Source: Chitinophagaceae bacterium
Lineage (GTDB): Bacteria; Bacteroidota; Bacteroidia; Chitinophagales; Chitinophagaceae
DNA: 64,000 nt
NCBI GenBank assembly: GCA_947458275.1
Contig: CANGYR010000003.1
Location: forward strand, 62,001 to 126,000
Direction: 5' to 3'
A program made the position numbers and the translations under genes. Of this stretch, positions 28,181 through 37,091 are shown in pieces; within the stretch, counting starts at the first letter, position 1, and every line of letters begins with the position of its first letter. The notes under the pieces were generated by a model that was given only the letters and a program-made list of their open reading frames with translations, was not told the origin of the DNA and made no database searches.

Positions 28181-28660
28181 ATGAAACGCTTTTTAAAAAC
28201 TTCTGCCATTGTTATTGCTTCCGCTTTTATTTTAGCTCAGCTGATTCCAAGACCGGAAAAAAATATCAGAAAGCATACAAGTACTTCGGATATTTCCAAG
28301 GCTGTCAACTTACCTGAGTCTGTAAGTAAGATTTTTCAAAAGAGTTGCTACGACTGTCACAGCAATCATACCAACTACCCCTGGTATGCTTCAATACAAC
28401 CACTTTCCTTATGGTTGAATCATCACATAGAAGAAGGAAAAGAAGAGCTTAATTTTTCTGAGTTTGCAAGCTATGAAAAACAAAAACAGTTAAAAAAAAT
28501 TGAAGAGATTGAAGAAGTTGTAAGCGAAGGGGAAATGCCTGTTAGTTCATATACCCTCATTCACAGAAATGCATCTCTCAGCAGTTCAGAAAAAGAATCG
28601 ATAATAGCATGGGTGAATGCAACAATTAAAAACATACGCACTCCCGGCAATGTTGAATAA
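28181..28660 (+). CDS. Haem-binding domain protein, membrane-anchored
   Basis: A protein of about 160 residues starting at ATG 28181 (MKRFLKTSAIVIASAFILAQLIPRP), with one N-terminal membrane anchor or uncleaved signal. One c-type haem motif is present, CYDCHSNHTNYPWY, followed by PLSLWLNHHIEEGKEELNFSEF and a late GEMPVSSYTLIHRNASLS. This is the layout of the Haem_bd family of Bacteroidota. A distal methionine in EMP is a plausible axial ligand. It should be periplasmic and may act in electron transfer, but no partner gene is adjacent. A TTG at 28157 in frame is unlikely to be the start. Confidence 0.87.
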   Translation: MKRFLKTSAIVIASAFILAQLIPRPEKNIRKHTSTSDISKAVNLPESVSKIFQKSCYDCHSNHTNYPWYASIQPLSLWLNHHIEEGKEELNFSEFASYEKQKQLKKIEEIEEVVSEGEMPVSSYTLIHRNASLSSSEKESIIAWVNATIKNIRTPGNVE

Positions 28661-28718
28661 CCGGAAGAGAAGGAGTAAAAATAAAGATTCGTAACTGATG
28701 ATTTTAAAAATAAAAAAG

Positions 28719-29306
28719 ATGAGATTGAAATATATACCACTTGTTTTTTTATTCATACTTTCTGCCTGCGTGAACAATGAAAAGACCGACAGTCAGACAA
28801 AAAGTGAACAGAAGACAGAAAAAGAAAATCAGGTATTTTTTCCAGTAACAGGTTATATCCGAGGGCAACTTATTGATATAAAGGAGGTGGGTATTAATCC
28901 AAAAAAATATACCAAAAAGGAAAACAAACAAGATTCTTTATGGGTAAAATCGGAAGATTTTGAAAAAGAGTTTGGTGAATTTTTACACCCTGAAATTGAC
29001 TCCATCAATATGGTTCCTTTTTTCTCAGAAAAATCTTTCATGGATCAGACATTAAATTTAGTAACCTTGACGTACGATCCTGTAAAAGAGCTACCAGACA
29101 GCATTCAATGGAGACATTGGGATATTTATATCGATCCTGCTACCAATGCTATCCAAAGAATTTATCTGGTAAAACAAATTGCGCCTGATAAAAAAATTCA
29201 GCTAACCTGGCAGTCGGGCAAGAGATGTAAAATAGTGGTATTGCATGAAGATAAGTCGGGCGTATCTACCATTGAGACAGAAACTGAAATTAAATGGAAT
29301 TACTGA
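28719..29306 (+). CDS. Putative lipoprotein of unknown function
   Basis: About 195 residues. Starting at ATG 28719 gives MRLKYIPLVFLFILSAC, a signal with lipobox LSAC; an ATG seven codons upstream at 28698 would add MILKIKK. The mature part is charged and lists a Lys/Thr-rich linker (about 20-45), then a compact domain with SFMDQTLNLVTLTYDP, QWRHWDIYIDP and IQRIYLVKQI, ending in VSTIETETEIKWNY. I do not recognise the fold. It lies between the haem-binding protein and uvrC, six bases before the latter. Confidence 0.72.
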   Translation: MRLKYIPLVFLFILSACVNNEKTDSQTKSEQKTEKENQVFFPVTGYIRGQLIDIKEVGINPKKYTKKENKQDSLWVKSEDFEKEFGEFLHPEIDSINMVPFFSEKSFMDQTLNLVTLTYDPVKELPDSIQWRHWDIYIDPATNAIQRIYLVKQIAPDKKIQLTWQSGKRCKIVVLHEDKSGVSTIETETEIKWNY

Positions 29307-29312
29307 TTCTGA

Positions 29313-31118
29313 ATGACCAAGAAAGAATTTTCACAATCTTATAATAAAATACCACATTTACCGGGTATATATAAGTATTTCAATGAAAAGGAAAAACTTA
29401 TTTACGTAGGAAAAGCAAAGGATTTAAAAAAAAGAATCACCAGTTATTTCAACAACCACATTGACAGTAAAAAAACAATTGAGTTAGTCAGTCGCATCCA
29501 TCGAATTGAATTCACGATTGTAAATAACGAACAAGATGCTTTTTTGCTTGAAAATACCCTGATTAAAGAATACCAACCTCATTATAACATCAATTTAAAA
29601 GATGACAAAACCTACCCTTACATTGTCATTAAAAACGAGCGTTTCCCCAGGGTTTTTATCAGCCGAAAAAAATTCAATGACGGTTCTATTTTTTTTGGTC
29701 CTTTTGTTTCATCGGCAAAGGTTTATGATTTGCTTGATTTCATAAAAGAACATATTCCATTAAGAACCTGTACACTTAATCTTTCTCCCAGTAGTATTGA
29801 AAGAAAAAAATTCAAAGTATGTCTGGAATATCATCTTGGCAATTGCAAAGGTCCCTGTGAAGGTTTACAGACACTTGAGGATTATGAAAATGGTATTAAT
29901 CAGATAAAAGATTTGCTGAAAGGAAATTTATCTCCCATCATACAGCATTATAAAAAACTCATCCAACATCATTCAGAAAAGCTTGAATTTGAGAAGGCTG
30001 CTTTGTATCAGCAAAAAGTTAAAAATCTTCAGCAGCATCAGTCAAAATCGACTGTCGTAAACATCAGAACGGGTAACGTGGATGTGTTTACAATCATTGA
30101 AGAAGGAGAGCTTGCATTTGTGAATTATCTGGCGGTAGCAAATGGGAATATAATTGCCACTAAAACCGTTACGCTCGAAAAAAAGTTGGATGAAACCAGG
30201 GAGGAGGTGTTGCAATTTGCCATTGCGCAAATCAGAAAAACATTTAACAGCGAAGCGAGAGAATTAATTGTGCCGTTTAAGATAAATTATCCCGAACCCA
30301 ATATAATTTGTACCGTTCCAAAATCAGGTGATAAGAAAAAACTGCTTGAGCTTTCTCAAAAAAATGCAGACCATTATAAATATGAATTGGATGCGAAGCG
30401 CATGCTACATTTGGAGGAAAAGTCAACAGAAGAAAAAGAAGGCGCCCTTCGATGTTTACAAAACGACCTCAATCTGCAGGATGTCCCCATGCACATTGAA
30501 TGCTTTGACAACTCAAATTTACATGGAACCAATGCTGTTGCAGCTATGGTTTGCTTCAAAAACGGAGAGCCCAGTAAAAAAGACTACAGACATTTCAATA
30601 TTAAAACCGTTGAAGGAATCAATGATTTTGCCTCGATGAAGGAAGTTGTATACAGAAGATATAAAAAACTTTCTGAAGATAATTCACCTCTTCCTCAGCT
30701 TGTAATCATCGATGGAGGGAAAGGACAGTTAAGCGCTGCAATGGAAAGTATTGATTCATTGAATTTAACAGGCAAACTGACCTTGGTGGGTTTGGCAAAA
30801 AATCAGGAGGAAATATTTTTTGCAAAAGACAGTGAATCAATAAAACTTCCCTGGAACAGTGAGTCCTTAAAACTAATCAGAAGAATCAGAGATGAGGTAC
30901 ACCGATTTGGAATCAAGCATCACAGAAACAAAAGAAGCAAGTCTGCATTTGATAATCAACTTCTTAAAATTAAAGGGATTGGGGAGAAAACAATGACAGC
31001 TTTACTGAAAGAATACAAATCATTAAAAAACATCCAATCTCTCTCTGAAAAAGATATTGAAAAAGTTACAGGTAAAGCCAAGGCCTCCGTCATTTACAAT
31101 GCACTTAAATCAGGATAA
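29313..31118 (+). CDS. uvrC: Excinuclease ABC subunit C
   Basis: The nuclease subunit that makes both incisions in nucleotide excision repair. The N-terminal GIY-YIG domain reads LPGIYKYFNEKEKLIYVGKAKDLKKR. A four-cysteine pattern follows (RTC, KVCLEYHLGNCKGPCEG), matching the Fe-S ligands known in E. coli UvrC. Then come the UVR motif (FEKAALYQQKVKNLQ), the RNase H-like domain with IECFDNSNLHG, VIIDGGKGQL and DEVHRFGIKHHR, and C-terminal helix-hairpin-helix repeats (IKGIGEKTMTALLKEY). The length of 601 residues is normal. A terminator follows directly. Confidence 0.97.
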   Translation: MTKKEFSQSYNKIPHLPGIYKYFNEKEKLIYVGKAKDLKKRITSYFNNHIDSKKTIELVSRIHRIEFTIVNNEQDAFLLENTLIKEYQPHYNINLKDDKTYPYIVIKNERFPRVFISRKKFNDGSIFFGPFVSSAKVYDLLDFIKEHIPLRTCTLNLSPSSIERKKFKVCLEYHLGNCKGPCEGLQTLEDYENGINQIKDLLKGNLSPIIQHYKKLIQHHSEKLEFEKAALYQQKVKNLQQHQSKSTVVNIRTGNVDVFTIIEEGELAFVNYLAVANGNIIATKTVTLEKKLDETREEVLQFAIAQIRKTFNSEARELIVPFKINYPEPNIICTVPKSGDKKKLLELSQKNADHYKYELDAKRMLHLEEKSTEEKEGALRCLQNDLNLQDVPMHIECFDNSNLHGTNAVAAMVCFKNGEPSKKDYRHFNIKTVEGINDFASMKEVVYRRYKKLSEDNSPLPQLVIIDGGKGQLSAAMESIDSLNLTGKLTLVGLAKNQEEIFFAKDSESIKLPWNSESLKLIRRIRDEVHRFGIKHHRNKRSKSAFDNQLLKIKGIGEKTMTALLKEYKSLKNIQSLSEKDIEKVTGKAKASVIYNALKSG

Positions 31119-31123
31119 AAATA

Positions 31124-31150
31124 AAATCCCTCTTAAATTAAGAGGGATTT
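31124..31150. terminator. Bidirectional terminator between uvrC and gldN
   Basis: An 11-bp perfect stem AAATCCCTCTT/AAGAGGGATTT (31124-31134 with 31140-31150) has a 5-base loop and A/T tails on both sides, so it can end transcripts from both directions. Confidence 0.85.
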
Positions 31151-31171
31151 TCAATATTAGTTGGGAAAAAA

Positions 31172-32197
31172 TTAGTAACTCCAAAGATCTTGTTCGTAGT
31201 TGAATATTTTCTCTTTTATATTTTCTCCTTCATATAACTGCAACATACTGTTGTCACTCAGGCCAGGGGTATTTTTAATTGGAATGTCTCTGGGATTATC
31301 CATCGTGCTTTTGATGATTCTTGCTGTGAAAATTCTATTTTCAAACAAGTCTTCCCAGGTCATGCGACCACCGAAATTTTTACCGTTGTACACGTCATGT
31401 TTAGCTAGAAGAGGTTTAATATCCGGATAATATACCCAAAATAGTTCAGCTTCACCGAGTTTCACACCCGTTGAGGTTTCAACATTTTTCACAGGAGCAA
31501 TACCAAGAATTCTCCAGAATAATCTGGAACTTTCTTTATCAAAGATTACTTCCTCTTTTACATGGAACTTATAAAATGAGTCAAGATTGACATCATTTCT
31601 TTTCTTCTTTGTGCCTATCAGATTTCCTAACGAGTCGTAATCCGGAACATCTACTTCTTCCCCTACTACAGCCTTGGCTATTTCTGAAGTAGTCATGGGA
31701 GTAGTGAATCGATCGTCTGCACCCGAGAATGCTACTATGCCGCTGGTGCTGTCTTGCAATGCCCCCAATAAAATTGAAATAAACCTTTGATTGCCATTGT
31801 CCTCATTGGCAGAATAAGAAAAAACCTGATTCATTTTTTCTCTAGTATCAATTTCACGCCATAATCTGTGGCGATAAACTGCATCATCTGCTCTGAGGTG
31901 CTCATATGGCAATACGATTCTTTCCTTTAACGGTGAGCTTTCGACTGCTTCGTCAGGTCTTAAAGACTTTTTAACGACCGGCAAAGGAATACTGTCTTTT
32001 GCAGGAGCAACGGGTGGTGGTGGTGGTGTATTTACAGCAGACAAAGTTGTATCTGCAGTAGGTACAGAACTTTGAATATTAGTCTTAGTTTTGGTATTGG
32101 TACGCTTCACAGATTTACGCTTCTGGGCATGAATCTGCACAGTATACCCGCAGAATAAAACCGCTAAGAATAGATATTTCAGCATTCTCGTTTTCAT
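31172..32197 (-). CDS. gldN: Type IX secretion / gliding protein GldN
   Basis: The periplasmic partner of GldM/GldK rings (PorN in Porphyromonas). A signal peptide ends in IHAQ. It is followed by a basic Lys/Arg/Thr-rich stretch and a proline-rich linker (TPPPPPVAPAKDSIPLP). The conserved GldN domain starts near EHLRADDAVYRHRLWREID and includes DSFYKFHVKEEVIFDKESSRLFWRILGIAPV and GEAELFWVYYPDIKP, ending with FGGRMTWEDLFENRIF. It is the last gene of gldK-L-M-N, 11 bases after gldM, and ends at a terminator shared with uvrC. Confidence 0.96.
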   Translation of the reverse strand: MKTRMLKYLFLAVLFCGYTVQIHAQKRKSVKRTNTKTKTNIQSSVPTADTTLSAVNTPPPPPVAPAKDSIPLPVVKKSLRPDEAVESSPLKERIVLPYEHLRADDAVYRHRLWREIDTREKMNQVFSYSANEDNGNQRFISILLGALQDSTSGIVAFSGADDRFTTPMTTSEIAKAVVGEEVDVPDYDSLGNLIGTKKKRNDVNLDSFYKFHVKEEVIFDKESSRLFWRILGIAPVKNVETSTGVKLGEAELFWVYYPDIKPLLAKHDVYNGKNFGGRMTWEDLFENRIFTARIIKSTMDNPRDIPIKNTPGLSDNSMLQLYEGENIKEKIFNYEQDLWSY

Positions 32198-32208
32198 ATA
32201 AATTGATT

Positions 32209-33732
32209 TTAGTATAATGCTATAGATTTACCCTCAATTGATCTTACACCATCCGGTCCTTGTACTTTAACATTATCAAAGGTTATAACCGAACCAGGAC
32301 CGCATCTTGAAATGAAAGAACCAAGTGAACCCAACTGATTTCCCTGAATAGTCGTTTGTACCGGGTTGCTGAAATTAGCTCCTGAGAAAAACACTGTAGC
32401 ACTAACAATATTAAATCTCAGGTCAAAATCGAAGTTTTCCAATTCAGCTCTGCAGAATTGTTGACTTTTGAACTCTACAGAAGGCATTCTCACTTTACCG
32501 GAACCTACTTTAAAAACAGGATCTGGAATTTTCTTAATCCTGAACTCGAAATTGGTAGTTTTTTTATCGGCATTCACTGTAATCGAAGCTTTACCTAAAG
32601 CACTAACACGAACAGTTCTTGCAGATCCTGATCCTGAAATGGTACCACCAGACATTGAAACGGTGGTTTTGTCCCAACCGGTAGGAGAACCAATGGTAAC
32701 CGGATTATCTACTCCAATATAAAATACATTCATTTTATCGGCTGAACATGCAGCGCCACCCGGAGTACCTACGGTGTATTTTACCTCGAAAGATTTTGTT
32801 TCTTTAGTTCCATCAGGTTTAGTGTAAGTAACACTAACGGGTACTGTACGAGCGCCGCCTCCACTTGCAATAGTTTTATATGAAGCACGACCGTCAGGAC
32901 CTACGGCAGCACCAGCGCCATTGATGGTAATTTGGGGTTGAGCTGCTTTACTGTAAGCACCAACTCCAGCGGTGATTTCAATTTCCTCACCTGGCATCAA
33001 GTAATTGGAACTTTGTCCAACCAAAGCCGCAAATTGATCATACACAACCTTAACAGCTCCAACCTGGTTGTGGCAATAAGTCACTATCTGATTTTCAGCA
33101 TTTTTTACATTATTCTGAAACTTGCTTAGCAAAGTAATTGCCGCTACTGTTGGATTCATGTGAAAATAGGCGAATGTAAAGTCTTTCTCTTTACCATCTT
33201 TCCCCTTTACTTTTCCTTGTTTTTCAATCGGAAAAGTTTTTTCGAATTCAGCTAAAATTGAAGGATCAATTTCCAACATTTTTCTTCTGAACTCATTTAG
33301 TTTATTTTCCAATTCAGGACCTTTGTTCTTTCCCCCTTTTTCGTTACCGAAAAGACGGGTAGCAGCTTCAAGATCATCTTCCTTGTATACCTCTACACCT
33401 TCTTCTATCTTCAATCCTGCCTCTTTTTTGAGTTCAACTTTGAGTTGATCGATATAAGCGGACATATCGTTGGATAATTTTTTTGCCAGATTGGCTTTTT
33501 CGTTCCAAGGTTTTGCTTTTTCTGCTGTCATTGGATCTTTTAGTTTTCCCTCCAATGAAGTATATAAAGTATTGTTAGCGGATGTGAGGTTGTCGTTTGA
33601 TGTAATCAAACTTTTATCTACCACCTTAAAGGCATTTAAGATTTCAGATGATACGTTGAGTGCCAGTAGTGCGGTTAACACGAGGTACATCAAGTTAATC
33701 ATCTTCTGCCGGGGCTCTGCGGGTAAAGCCAT
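32209..33732 (-). CDS. gldM: Type IX secretion / gliding motor protein GldM
   Basis: The inner-membrane-anchored periplasmic shaft of the T9SS motor (PorM). The N terminus MALPAEPRQKMINLMYLVLTALLALNVSSEILNAF holds the single membrane helix with the conserved glutamate that contributes to proton-driven rotation in the GldL5-GldM2 complex. A long helical domain follows (about 40-220), then the GldM beta-rich domains (ITAGVGAYSKAAQPQITINGAG and later ADKMNVFYIGVDNPVTIG) and a C-terminal domain. The length of 507 residues is typical. It lies between gldL and gldN. Confidence 0.97.
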   Translation of the reverse strand: MALPAEPRQKMINLMYLVLTALLALNVSSEILNAFKVVDKSLITSNDNLTSANNTLYTSLEGKLKDPMTAEKAKPWNEKANLAKKLSNDMSAYIDQLKVELKKEAGLKIEEGVEVYKEDDLEAATRLFGNEKGGKNKGPELENKLNEFRRKMLEIDPSILAEFEKTFPIEKQGKVKGKDGKEKDFTFAYFHMNPTVAAITLLSKFQNNVKNAENQIVTYCHNQVGAVKVVYDQFAALVGQSSNYLMPGEEIEITAGVGAYSKAAQPQITINGAGAAVGPDGRASYKTIASGGGARTVPVSVTYTKPDGTKETKSFEVKYTVGTPGGAACSADKMNVFYIGVDNPVTIGSPTGWDKTTVSMSGGTISGSGSARTVRVSALGKASITVNADKKTTNFEFRIKKIPDPVFKVGSGKVRMPSVEFKSQQFCRAELENFDFDLRFNIVSATVFFSGANFSNPVQTTIQGNQLGSLGSFISRCGPGSVITFDNVKVQGPDGVRSIEGKSIALY

Positions 33733-33800
33733 AACTTGTTATATTAATTGTTTTTATGAATATTGTTTATAAATCGTGATTGCAATCAAAGTATACCGTA

Positions 33801-34559
33801 TTATCTGCCTTGCATAGCAGTCAGCATATTGCCGTATACGGAATTCAGTTTACCTAAATTACCCGCAAGAGCAGAAATCTGATCTTTTACTTTGTTCGCA
33901 TCATCCACACTGCTTGTCATAGCCTGACTTGCTTCAGCTAGTTTACCATAGAAAGTATTCAAAGCTTTCAGGTGGTTGTTGCTTTCTTTTAACTCTAATT
34001 CATAAATAGTATTCAATGAACCAAGGTTTTTGGTCAATACCTGTACTTGTTCGTGGAAACCTTTAGCACTTTCAGCTGCATTGTTGAAAGAACCCATAGT
34101 AGTAGCACTGCTTGCGAAAGCAGCAGACATTGAACTAATAGATGCAGTTGCTTCTTTTGCTTTAGCACCAAAATCACTGGTTGATTTTACTACTTCACTC
34201 ACATCAGAAATACCTGCAACAGTAGTTCCTAATTTTTGGAATCCTTCGCTTAATTTTTTCATATTAGCAGGAGTAATATCAGCGTCTTTCAGCATTTTAT
34301 CCATTGCATCAGTTGCACTTAATCCTTTGCCAGCAGCAGGAGCGTGCGCATGATCTTCAACTATCGGAGCTTTAATGTAAATGATACCATACATGGCAAA
34401 GATTGCAGCTTCGGTGTAGAGACCTATTTGAAGAAATAAATCAGCAATAGGCGTGTGAAGAATTTTCTGTAAAGCACCGAAAATTACCACTGCAGCCGCA
34501 ATAGAAACAGCGACATCCATCCATTTACTTAACTTGGGATCAATTTTTACTGAAGACAT
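33801..34559 (-). CDS. gldL: Type IX secretion / gliding motor protein GldL
   Basis: The inner-membrane stator-like partner of GldM (PorL). Two membrane helices lie near the start, DVAVSIAAAVVIFGALQKIL and LQIGLYTEAAIFAMYGIIYI; the second carries the conserved glutamate of the proton path. The rest (about 75-252) is a helical cytoplasmic region rich in Ala, Ser and Thr, with coiled-coil character (ASISSMSAAFASSATTMGSF). The gap of 136 bases after gldK is the longest in the cluster and contains an inverted repeat. Confidence 0.97.
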   Translation of the reverse strand: MSSVKIDPKLSKWMDVAVSIAAAVVIFGALQKILHTPIADLFLQIGLYTEAAIFAMYGIIYIKAPIVEDHAHAPAAGKGLSATDAMDKMLKDADITPANMKKLSEGFQKLGTTVAGISDVSEVVKSTSDFGAKAKEATASISSMSAAFASSATTMGSFNNAAESAKGFHEQVQVLTKNLGSLNTIYELELKESNNHLKALNTFYGKLAEASQAMTSSVDDANKVKDQISALAGNLGKLNSVYGNMLTAMQGR

Positions 34560-34631
34560 GTTTTTTAAATTTTAAGGTTGTTTAAGATTGAATTAATAAA
34601 GAATTTTACACAAAATGCCCTTCCTACGACT

Positions 34632-34650
34632 AGATAATCTAGAAAGGGGG
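34632..34650 (-). other. Inverted repeat in the gldK-gldL spacer
   Basis: CTAGAT and ATCTAG (34630-34635 and 34637-34642) form a symmetric element with one central base. It is flanked on one side by a C-run (on the minus strand) that could pair with AAGGG near 34618, giving a bulged hairpin. It is placed so that it could change the ratio of gldK to gldL message, but the stem is weak and there is no T-run for termination. Confidence 0.3.
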
Positions 34651-34695
34651 ATATTTAAAGTGATTTAAATTAAAATTGTTTCAGAGAAAGTTAAT

Positions 34696-35985
34696 TTATT
34701 TTCTTTTGGCAGTATTAGCAGGTAAATCCAGTACACAACGGAATCCAATGTAAGACTTGGCTGTATCTTGATATTCGTATGCTCTTGTACTGGTTTGCAA
34801 AAAGTAACCTACATCTTTCCAGCTTCCGCCACGAATTGTTTTACGTTTCATTCTTGGAGGATCAGAATCTTTCGCATTCCAGCGAATATCTGGGTTCATG
34901 TCATGCTGTAATGCATACCCCGCCTCATAAAATAATGATGAAGTCCATTCTGCAACATTACCGGACATACAATACAGACCAAAATCATTAGGCCAGTAAG
35001 CATCTGATCTTACCGTGTAAAAACCACCATCTTCAGGATAGTTTCCGCGGCCGGGTTTGAAATTTGCCAAAAGACAACCTTTTTTATTTCTTAAATAAGG
35101 GCCTCCCCAAGGGTATGGAGACTCATTACGTCCGCCTCTTGCAGCATATTCCCATTGAGCTTCTGTTGGAAGACGATAATTTGATTCCTGTAATTTCTTT
35201 TTTGACTCAAGATAAGCATTCATGTACTGGCTGCGCCATTCACAAAATGCGGTAGCTTGTTTCCAGTTTACACCTACAACCGGATAGTTGCCATAAGCAG
35301 GATGGATGTAGTATTTTCTGGACATTGGTTCATTGTAAGAGTAAGCGAAATCTCTTACCCAACACAATGTATCAGGATAAATTGGAATTTTTTGCTTAAC
35401 TATGAAAGCAGAACGGGGAACGGTTTTATCACGATTTTGTGCAGCTGCTTTATAGTCGAAAGTTTCGGATTGATATTCAATTTTTGATGCATCTATCTCT
35501 TTCTTACCAAAAATACGGTTGTCCGGAGTTACTATAATAGCATCAATTTTTTCAATAGTTGATTTATCTCCCCATTTAATGGTAGCAGCTTTTTTCCAAT
35601 CAACATATTCATTGCCATCCTGACCTTGCTTAATGAAGCCCATCAATTTCGCAGCGATAGAGTCTCTCACCCAATTGGTAAACTGACGATATTCATTATT
35701 TGTAATTTCAGTGGCATCCATCCAAAATCCACTAATAGAAACAGATTTGTTTGACGCATAATATGAATAGTTAGGATCTTCATCGCTTGGTCCCATATGG
35801 AAAGTACCTGAAGGCACATATACCATCCCAAATGGTCTTGGCATAGCCCAATTACTGCTTGGTGCCACGCCGTGAAGCTGTCCGTCGGCAGGCAACAAAC
35901 CAGATTTACTTCCTGATGACTTACAACTACTGTAACACAATGCAGTTGTTGCTAAAGCAATTAAAGAAAAGAATTTGTTATTCAT
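34696..35985 (-). CDS. gldK: Type IX secretion / gliding lipoprotein GldK
   Basis: An outer-membrane-associated lipoprotein that forms the large periplasmic ring with GldN (PorK). The signal peptide has lipobox CYSSC (Cys21). The body is a formylglycine-generating-enzyme-like (sulfatase-modifying) domain: GMVYVPSGTFHMGPSDEDPNYSYYASNKSVSISGFWMDATEITN, YPVVGVNWKQATAFCEWRS, RLPTEAQWEYAARGG, SGNVAEWTSSLF and TIRGGSWKDVGYFL. In this family the domain is structural, not a sulfatase activator. First gene of gldK-L-M-N, with a good promoter upstream. Confidence 0.96.
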   Translation of the reverse strand: MNNKFFSLIALATTALCYSSCKSSGSKSGLLPADGQLHGVAPSSNWAMPRPFGMVYVPSGTFHMGPSDEDPNYSYYASNKSVSISGFWMDATEITNNEYRQFTNWVRDSIAAKLMGFIKQGQDGNEYVDWKKAATIKWGDKSTIEKIDAIIVTPDNRIFGKKEIDASKIEYQSETFDYKAAAQNRDKTVPRSAFIVKQKIPIYPDTLCWVRDFAYSYNEPMSRKYYIHPAYGNYPVVGVNWKQATAFCEWRSQYMNAYLESKKKLQESNYRLPTEAQWEYAARGGRNESPYPWGGPYLRNKKGCLLANFKPGRGNYPEDGGFYTVRSDAYWPNDFGLYCMSGNVAEWTSSLFYEAGYALQHDMNPDIRWNAKDSDPPRMKRKTIRGGSWKDVGYFLQTSTRAYEYQDTAKSYIGFRCVLDLPANTAKRK

Positions 35986-36009
35986 ACAATGTTAGATTAT
36001 GAGTAAAGG

Positions 36010-36042
36010 CAAATTTAATGATTATTTCAAATTAAAAATCAA
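36010..36042 (-). promoter_or_regulatory. Putative Bacteroidota-type promoter of gldKLMN
   Basis: On the minus strand TTG (36040-36042) is followed after 22 bases by TAAATTTG (36010-36017), matching the -33/-7 pattern TTG...TAnnTTTG of Bacteroidota sigma factors. Transcription would start near 36005, about 20 bases before the gldK ATG. Confidence 0.5.
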
Positions 36043-36271
36043 TTTATAACGAGTTAAAACAGTTTAAATTAATTCAAAAAAATCAAACGCTTAATTCTAA
36101 CGACTAAATTATCTATTTATTACTACCTAAAATGTTAAAGAATGATGAATTTTTGTTAAAAATGTCATAATGATGTAATTCAAACAATAATTATATCCAC
36201 TAATTTGCTTTGAAAAGCAGCGCCATAAAGGATTTGTGAGAAATTAAGATAACTCGTCCATTATGGACAAC

Positions 36272-37063
36272 TTATTTTTTAGGAGATTGGGAGAGAAATT
36301 GTTCCAATGCACTTACCATACTTGGTGATTGGGGCTGAGGTGCTTTGATATCAAGCTTCAAGCCTGCTTCTTCAGCGGCTTTGATAGTGTTTGCGCCAAA
36401 AACAGCGATTTTAGTTCCGTTTTGTTTGTATTTGGGAGAATTTTCAATTAAACTTTTTACACCGCCGGGGGTAAAAAAACATATGATGTCATAATTTTTT
36501 GCCAGAACACTCTTTACATCATTACTGATTATTTTATAGAGTAGTGGAGTTGCATATTCGCACTGATTGCTTTTCAGCCAATTGGTAATCTCGCTGTCAA
36601 ATGATTCTGAACAAGGGTACAAAAACTTCTCGTTGTCCTTGTGCTTTTTAATGACGTCAAAAAGGCTTTTGTTCAAGCCATCGGCGCCATAAAATACTTT
36701 TCTTTTCCGGTATAGAATAAATTTCTGCAGGTATAGTGCCACCGCTTCTGATATACAGAAATACTTGGTATCCTGAGAGATATTAACTTTCATCTCATCG
36801 CAAACACGAAAAAAATGATCAATCGCATGGCGGCTGGTGAATATTACAGCTGTGTAATTTGAAAGTTCTATTTTTTGTTTACGAAAGTCCTTTGATGGGA
36901 TTCCTTCAATAACAATGAAGGGATAGAAGTCCAGCGTTAAACCGTATTTATTTGCAAGATCGTAATAAGGAGATTTTACGCCTTCAGGTTGAGGTTGGGT
37001 TATAAGTATTTTCTTTACTTTTTGGGTCGCCGACACTCCTTTTTTTACTTCCTTATTTATCAT
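36272..37063 (-). CDS. hemD: Uroporphyrinogen-III synthase family protein
   Basis: HemD closes the linear tetrapyrrole to uroporphyrinogen III, the last common step before the haem, sirohaem and B12 branches. The protein of about 263 residues from ATG 37063 (MINKEVKKGVS) shows the two-domain HemD layout: KILITQPQPEG at the start, AVIFTSRHAIDHFFRVCDE, KYFCISEAVALYL, FLYPCSESFDSEITNWL, CEYATPLLYKI and ICFFTPGGVKSLIEN followed by KIAVFGANTIKAAEEAGL. HemD is poorly conserved, so the assignment rests on this order. An upstream in-frame start at 37123 would overlap the DUF4271 gene. It is downstream of that gene by 28 bases. Confidence 0.88.
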   Translation of the reverse strand: MINKEVKKGVSATQKVKKILITQPQPEGVKSPYYDLANKYGLTLDFYPFIVIEGIPSKDFRKQKIELSNYTAVIFTSRHAIDHFFRVCDEMKVNISQDTKYFCISEAVALYLQKFILYRKRKVFYGADGLNKSLFDVIKKHKDNEKFLYPCSESFDSEITNWLKSNQCEYATPLLYKIISNDVKSVLAKNYDIICFFTPGGVKSLIENSPKYKQNGTKIAVFGANTIKAAEEAGLKLDIKAPQPQSPSMVSALEQFLSQSPKK

Positions 37064-37091
37064 ACTTATATGATCCAATGGTGACGCGAAA

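Noticed and set aside
34696-35985. GldK as a sulfatase-activating formylglycine-generating enzyme
   Set aside because: The fold is shared, but the lipobox, the linkage to gldL-M-N and the length mark it as the T9SS structural protein.
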